From positions 1 through 9,477 of the forward strand of contig JACQUH010000333.1 in NCBI GenBank assembly GCA_016210375.1: a DNA stretch of 9,477 nucleotides, given 5' to 3'. The notes beneath the pieces are model-generated. The model was given only the letters and a program-made list of their open reading frames with translations. It ran no database searches and was not told where the DNA came from. Source of the DNA: Chloroflexota bacterium (GTDB taxonomy: Bacteria > Chloroflexota > Dehalococcoidia > Lucifugimonadales > JACPCL1). Both the position numbers and the translations under genes were made by a program. How positions within the stretch are numbered: the stretch's first letter is position 1; each line of letters begins with the position of its first letter. Shown here piece after piece: positions 5,474 through 9,477 of the stretch.

Positions 5474-8356
5474 GTGACCACCGATAACCGCATTACCCTT
5501 CGCATAGACGACCGGGAGGTACGGGCCAGGCCGGGGACGGTTGTGCTGGAAGCCGCCATTGAGGCGGGCATCTACATCCCCTACCTGTGCTATCACCCCG
5601 GGATGAAGCCCTACGCCGCCTGCCGCATGTGCATGGTGCAGGAGGAGGTGGAGGTGGAGGTGGAGCGGGACGGCCAGAAGGTGAAGGAGAAGCAGCTCCG
5701 GCCCGTTTCGGCATCGTGCACCATGCCGGTGCGGGAAGGCCTGGTGGTGCGCTCGGCCAATGACGCCCTCAGGAACCTCCAGCGGGGCGTCATGGAGATG
5801 CTTCTCTCCGAGCACCCCCACGGCTGTCTCACCTGCCACCGCGTGGAGCTGTGCGGGCCGGAGGACATCTGCCTGCGGCACGTGGCGGTGAACGACCGGT
5901 GCGTCTTCTGCCCCAAGAACGAGCGCTGCGAGCTGAAGGACAGCGTCCGCTTCCTGGGCATGGACCTGCTCTCCCCCCTGTCCTACAAGACCCGGGGGCT
6001 GGAGCTAGAGGCCGCCGACCCCTTTTACGACCGGGACTATAACCTGTGCATCGTGTGCGCCCGGTGCGTCCGGGTATGCGAAGAGGTGCGGGGCGACAAC
6101 GCCATCACCTTTGTGGAGCGGGCAGGCAAGGCCCTGGTGGGAACCTCCCGCGGCTCGTCGCTGCTGGAATCCGGGTGCGAGTTCTGCGGCGCTTGCCTGG
6201 ACGTGTGTCCCGTGGGCGCCCTGGTGGAGCGGGAGCACAAGTGGGACAAGGCCGTCCGGGTATCCCGCGCCGTGTGCCCCAACTGCTCGGTGGGCTGCCA
6301 GCTTAACCTGGAGGTCAACCGCCGGGAGAAGCTCATACGCGCCATCCCCGAGCTCAATGCCCCCGCCAACCGGGGCCAGGCCTGCTACAAGGGGAAGTTT
6401 GGCCTTGAGTTCGTGAACCACCAGGAGAGGCTGAAGCGCCCCCTGGTCCGGCGAGACGGCCTGCTCCAGGAGGCCACATGGGAGGAGGCCCTGGCCTACA
6501 TTGCCGAGCGGATGCCGGCCTACCGGGGTGCGGGCTTCGCCGCTTTGGCTTCGGCCCGCACCTCTAACGAGGGCGCCTATCTCCTTCAGAAGTTCGCCCG
6601 TGCCGTCATGGGCAGCAACAGCGTGGATGTGGACTCCAACACCCGGCCCGCCCTGGCCCGCGCCCTGGAGCAACCCCTGGGCTACGCCGCTGCCACGAAC
6701 ACCCTCTGGGAGTTGGAGCAGAGCGGATGCATCCTGGTCGTGGACGCCAACCTCACCGAGGAGCACAACGTGGCAGGGGTGCCCATCAAGCGGGGTGTCC
6801 GCAAGGGGGCCAGGCTCATCGTCATAGACACCCGGGAGGTGGAGCTGACGCGCTACGCCCACCTGTGGTTGCGCCCACGGCCTGGCACGACCCTGAGCTT
6901 GCTGGGCGGCATCCTGAGAGAGATTCTGGAGAGCGGCCTAGAGGACAAGGAGTTCCTGGCTGCCAAGGTGGGAGGACTGGTGGAGCTGTGGGCCGCCCTG
7001 GACCCGTACACCCTGGAGGTTGTGGCCGAAGCGACGGGTGTGCCCATGGCCCAGATCCGCGAAGCAGCCCGGACCTACGCCGACGCCGACTCGGGAGCCA
7101 TCGTGTATGCCCTGGACAACGTAGCGCCTTTGGAGCAGGCGGCCCAGGTGCACGCCCTGGCAGACCTTGCCCTGGCTACCGGGAACCTGGGTAAGCCCTC
7201 TTCGGGGTTGTACCCCCTGGTACGGGGCGCCAACGCCCAGGGGTCTGCCGACGTGGGCGCTGCGCCAGACCTGCTCCCCGGCTACCAGCGGACCGAGGAC
7301 GAGGCGGCGCGAAGCCGACTGGAGGAGCGCTGGGGCGTAAGATTGCCAGTGGAGGCCGGCCTGGGCCTGGCCGAGGCGCTCCACGCCGCCGCCAGCGGCT
7401 CAGTGAAGGCCATGCTCCTCCTGGGCGACAGCGCTTCCTATACCAGCGGCGAGCTGCAAGACGGCTACGAGGCCCTGGAGCGCCTGGAGCTGCTGGTCGT
7501 TCACGACGCCTTCCTGGGCCAGGCGGCCCAGCGCGCCCACGTCGTCCTGCCCGCCACGACCTTCGCGGAGGAGGAGGGCACATACACAAACCTGGAGCGC
7601 CGGGTCCAGCTTTCCCCCAGGGCCCTGTCGCCGCGAAACAGTGAGGCTCGCCCCGCGTGGCAGGTCCTGTGCCAGCTCGCCCAGCGCCTGGGGGCGAAGG
7701 GCTTTGAGTTCTCCTCTGCGGCCGGGGTCTTTGACGAGGTCGCGTCGGTCGCCCCTATCTACAGCGGCATCTCCCATGGTCGCCTTGTACGAGAGGCCGT
7801 CTACACCCTGCGGCCCGACCCCAGGAACCCTCTGCCAACGCAGCTTGTGCACTCGGACAGGGTGTCCAGGGGCCTTCTGTGGCCGTGCCCAGACGCCGTC
7901 AGGGCTGGCGCGCCGGTGCTGTATGCCGACGGCTTCCCCGGCGGCCAGGCCCGGCTTATGCCCTTGCCTGAGCCTTCCGTCCTCTCAGCGACGCCTGGGG
8001 AGTTCCCCTTCACCTTCGTCCCGGGGCGTGTCCTGGCGCAGGAGGAGCGGGACGTGGCGGTGGAACGCGTGGGCGGCGTGAACCATATCCGGCGGGACGA
8101 ACGGGTGGAGATGCATCCCATGGACGCGACAGATCTGGGCCTCAGCGCAGGCGACGCCGTGGAGGTGACCGCCGCCGGCGCGCGTCTGCGGGGCATCGTG
8201 GAGCTCAGGGAGTCGCAGCACCGGGGTGTGGTCTCCATGACCACCCTCTTTGGGGAGTTGGCCACGCGCCTCCAGGCTAGCGAGGACCCGGACCCTATGG
8301 CCAGGGTCCCCTTGCTCTCCATAAGGCCAGCGCGCGTGGAGAAGGGGGTGCGGTAG
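5474..8356 (+). CDS. nuoG: NuoG / formate dehydrogenase alpha-like iron-sulfur molybdopterin-fold subunit, 960 aa
   Basis: This is the large electron-carrying subunit of the NuoEFG module. Numbering is from GTG 5474. Residues 1-95 are a [2Fe-2S] ferredoxin domain (C39, C50, C53, C82) with a long loop between C53 and C82. The His-Cys cluster motif H114-x3-C118-x2-C121-x5-C127 is followed by a second CxxCx5C (C143, C146, C152). Two [4Fe-4S] ferredoxin motifs follow (C192/195/198/202 and C235/238/241/245), then the molybdopterin-family [4Fe-4S] site (C268, C271, C275, C304). The rest is the bis-MGD oxidoreductase fold, with a formate-dehydrogenase-like pterin segment at 567-605 (GNLGKP, RGANAQGSADVG) and a C-terminal beta-barrel domain (~844-958). 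The residue that ligates Mo/W in formate dehydrogenases (Cys/Sec-His) is missing: residues 384-391 read VDVDSNTR. Formate oxidation is therefore unlikely, and an electron-transfer role is inferred. Confidence 0.88.
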   Translation: MTTDNRITLRIDDREVRARPGTVVLEAAIEAGIYIPYLCYHPGMKPYAACRMCMVQEEVEVEVERDGQKVKEKQLRPVSASCTMPVREGLVVRSANDALRNLQRGVMEMLLSEHPHGCLTCHRVELCGPEDICLRHVAVNDRCVFCPKNERCELKDSVRFLGMDLLSPLSYKTRGLELEAADPFYDRDYNLCIVCARCVRVCEEVRGDNAITFVERAGKALVGTSRGSSLLESGCEFCGACLDVCPVGALVEREHKWDKAVRVSRAVCPNCSVGCQLNLEVNRREKLIRAIPELNAPANRGQACYKGKFGLEFVNHQERLKRPLVRRDGLLQEATWEEALAYIAERMPAYRGAGFAALASARTSNEGAYLLQKFARAVMGSNSVDVDSNTRPALARALEQPLGYAAATNTLWELEQSGCILVVDANLTEEHNVAGVPIKRGVRKGARLIVIDTREVELTRYAHLWLRPRPGTTLSLLGGILREILESGLEDKEFLAAKVGGLVELWAALDPYTLEVVAEATGVPMAQIREAARTYADADSGAIVYALDNVAPLEQAAQVHALADLALATGNLGKPSSGLYPLVRGANAQGSADVGAAPDLLPGYQRTEDEAARSRLEERWGVRLPVEAGLGLAEALHAAASGSVKAMLLLGDSASYTSGELQDGYEALERLELLVVHDAFLGQAAQRAHVVLPATTFAEEEGTYTNLERRVQLSPRALSPRNSEARPAWQVLCQLAQRLGAKGFEFSSAAGVFDEVASVAPIYSGISHGRLVREAVYTLRPDPRNPLPTQLVHSDRVSRGLLWPCPDAVRAGAPVLYADGFPGGQARLMPLPEPSVLSATPGEFPFTFVPGRVLAQEERDVAVERVGGVNHIRRDERVEMHPMDATDLGLSAGDAVEVTAAGARLRGIVELRESQHRGVVSMTTLFGELATRLQASEDPDPMARVPLLSIRPARVEKGVR

Positions 8357-8364
8357 GGGGGGGC

Positions 8365-8513
8365 GACCTAACCCCCTTGATCCCCCTTCCCCCTGGGGAA
8401 GGGGAAGAATAGACATTTGAATCGGTATGATGCGGCTCTACCGCATCATACCGATTCCTCAAATCAACGTTCCCCTCTCCGTTGTGGAGAGGGGGACTAC
8501 AGGGGGAGAGGTC
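8365..8513. repeat. Composite hairpin repeat, copy 3 (full length)
   Basis: The unit is bounded by GACCTAACCCCCT (from 8365) and GGGGGAGAGGTC (to 8513), an imperfect terminal inverted repeat. Inside, in order, are a C-rich/G-rich palindrome with 10-bp arms (8383-8392 and 8395-8404); a hairpin with perfect 17-bp arms (8419-8435 and 8441-8457) and loop CTCTA; and a hairpin with 9-bp arms (8472-8480 and 8486-8494). It begins nine bases after the nuoG stop and has no coding potential. It could stabilise or end the nuo transcript, but no T-run follows the stems. Confidence 0.75.
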
Positions 8514-8527
8514 AGAACAGGCGTCAA

Positions 8528-8547
8528 AGTATTTTGTCAATGACCAT
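8528..8547 (+). repeat. Conserved 20-bp tail, copy 2
   Basis: This is the second occurrence of the 20-mer at 101-120, differing at one base. It follows the hairpin element at nearly the same distance in both places. Its last base is directly followed by C and then AGGAGGTG. Confidence 0.6.
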
Positions 8548-8548
8548 C

Positions 8549-8599
8549 AGGAGGTGGTGAATGCGCCGCCCGGGGGTCGTTTCCCTGAATAATTCCTAA
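8549..8599 (+). other. Perfect Shine-Dalgarno with 12-codon ORF (leader peptide or gene remnant)
   Basis: AGGAGGTG at 8549-8556 is a full-length anti-Shine-Dalgarno match. ATG at 8561 opens a 12-codon frame (MRRPGVVSLNNS) ending in TAA at 8597-8599; an overlapping GTG at 8557 opens an 11-codon frame. It may be a leader peptide, the 5' stub of a decayed gene, or chance in G-rich DNA. There is no evidence of function. Confidence 0.25.
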
Positions 8600-8605
8600 A
8601 AAGAT

Positions 8606-8631
8606 GGGGCCACAAGAGCCCCCCTACTTTT
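8606..8631 (+). terminator. Weak hairpin with T-run
   Basis: GGGGC (8606-8610) pairs with GCCCC (8618-8622) around a 7-nt loop, and CCTACTTTT follows. The GGCCACAAGAGCCCCCCTAC outline also resembles a degenerate member of the GTAGGGGCG palindrome type seen at 145-189. It could be a weak terminator for transcripts leaving nuoG, or only a repeat remnant. Confidence 0.35.
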
Positions 8632-8656
8632 CACTGATACCAAATCCTGTCAGAAT
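8628..8656 (+). promoter_or_regulatory. Weak candidate promoter of the flavoprotein reductase gene
   Basis: TTTTCA (8628-8633) and CAGAAT (8651-8656) are 17 bases apart, each four of six to consensus. A TG at 8648-8649 gives an extended -10. Transcription would start about 35 bases before the ATG at 8698. Eye-picked and weak. Confidence 0.25.
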
Positions 8657-8697
8657 GGGGCAGGACTCCTTGTAACACATTTCACAGATGGAGAGGT

Positions 8698-9450
8698 ATG
8701 ACTACTACGCCGTCACCCAAGGCCCCACCGAAGATTCCCCTGGCCACTATCGTCCGGCGGGTGGATGTTACCCCGGACCTGTGGAAGATATGGCTGCGGC
8801 CAGAGGCACCTTTCAAGTTCAAGCCGGGACAGTATTGTACTATCGGCGTGGATGGCCTGGAGCGGGCCTATTCCATCGTCTCGTCCCCCTACGAGCCTGA
8901 GGTTGAGCTGTTCATTGAGCTGGTGCCGCTGCCCTATGGCAACCTCACGCCCATCCTACACAAGCTCTGCACCGGCGACAGGGTCAGCATGAGGCCCCGG
9001 GCCAAGGGCATCTTCGTCATGCAGGATAGGTTCGTCAACCACCTCATGATGTCCACAGTAACGGGCGTCGTGCCCTACGTGAGCATCCTGCGCAGCTACC
9101 TGCACGACCATCGCCGCGGCCACCGGTTCTTCCTCCTCCAGGGGGCCAGCTACCACGACGAGTTCACCTACGACAAGGAGCTGGCGGAAATGGCCCGGCA
9201 GCACCCCGACTTTATCACCTATGTGCCCACGGTGAGCCGCCCCCGGGAGGAGCGCAATCAGGAGTGGACAGGGGAGGCCGGGCGTGTGAACACACTGCTG
9301 GAGAAGTACGTGGCGAAGTTTGGCCTGAGGACCCAGGACACGCTGGTCTACGCCTGCGGCCACCCGGGGATGATTGAGGACGTTAAGGTGCGAGGCGCGG
9401 CCCTGGGCTTTGAGGTGCAGGAGGAGCGCTTTTGGAAGGATGATGAGTGA
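8698..9450 (+). CDS. Ferredoxin/flavodoxin--NADP(+) reductase family flavoprotein, 250 aa
   Basis: A soluble FAD enzyme of the bacterial (Fpr-like) ferredoxin-NADP(+) reductase family, which moves electrons between NAD(P)H and ferredoxin or flavodoxin. Residues ~14-105 form the FAD barrel with FKPGQY (41-46) and RAYSIVSSP (56-64). Residues ~115-240 form the pyridine nucleotide domain with YACGHPGMIEDVK (218-230). The usual GTGIAP nucleotide loop reads TVTGVVP (120-126), a departure that could alter nucleotide affinity. The C-terminus is a short FWKDDE tail. The length fits bacterial members. GGAGAGG (8690-8696) ends only one base before the ATG, closer than ideal, but no better in-frame start exists. 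It lies 341 bases downstream of nuoG on the same strand, separated by repeats, so it is probably a separate unit with a related redox role. Confidence 0.88.
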   Translation: MTTTPSPKAPPKIPLATIVRRVDVTPDLWKIWLRPEAPFKFKPGQYCTIGVDGLERAYSIVSSPYEPEVELFIELVPLPYGNLTPILHKLCTGDRVSMRPRAKGIFVMQDRFVNHLMMSTVTGVVPYVSILRSYLHDHRRGHRFFLLQGASYHDEFTYDKELAEMARQHPDFITYVPTVSRPREERNQEWTGEAGRVNTLLEKYVAKFGLRTQDTLVYACGHPGMIEDVKVRGAALGFEVQEERFWKDDE

Positions 9451-9477
9451 GAAACCTCTCCCCTTGCCCTTGCGGTG

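Overview
The window is GC-rich bacterial DNA carrying five protein genes in three transcription groups, separated by intergenic stretches packed with hairpin repeats. The FtsH sequence (the LGPRTFG and FLGREI-EQRDYSD stretches), the unusual soluble NuoEFG module and the style of the repeats suggest a Chloroflexota bacterium, perhaps Dehalococcoidia-like. That placement is inferred from remembered family sequence; no marker gene is present.

Layout. 1-215: truncated copy of a composite hairpin repeat, a conserved 20-bp tail and a separate long hairpin. 216-482 (+): 88-aa protein of unknown function. 493-519: strong hairpin between convergent genes. 546-2654 (-): FtsH membrane AAA+ zinc protease. 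2655-3219: divergent spacer with a candidate promoter at each end, a second hairpin-repeat copy and two smaller hairpins. 3220-8356 (+): a nuoE-nuoF-nuoG-like operon. 8357-8697: third hairpin-repeat copy, the same 20-bp tail, a perfect Shine-Dalgarno before a 12-codon ORF, and a possible promoter. 8698-9450 (+): ferredoxin--NADP(+) reductase-like flavoprotein. 9451-9477: no gene.

Function. NuoE, NuoF and NuoG form the peripheral NAD(P)H-oxidising arm of complex I, and the same three-part architecture occurs in soluble NAD-dependent formate dehydrogenases and multimeric hydrogenases. No quinone-reducing or membrane complex I subunit lies in the window. NuoF has the domain plan of hydrogenase or formate-dehydrogenase diaphorase subunits but lacks their C-terminal ferredoxin domain. 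NuoG is formate-dehydrogenase-like in length and in part of its cofactor fold, but has lost the Cys/Sec that ligates Mo/W. It is therefore more likely an electron conduit than a formate dehydrogenase. The flavoprotein next door could connect the same NAD(P)H pool to ferredoxin or flavodoxin.

Most notable observations. (1) FtsH carries an extra ~84-residue insert inside its cytoplasmic peptidase domain, and that insert resembles the protein's own N-terminal extracytoplasmic domain (22 of 48 residues identical, no gaps). (2) A composite multi-hairpin element occurs three times, and two copies share a 20-bp tail with one mismatch. (3) NuoG has a duplicated Cys motif and a silent Mo site.
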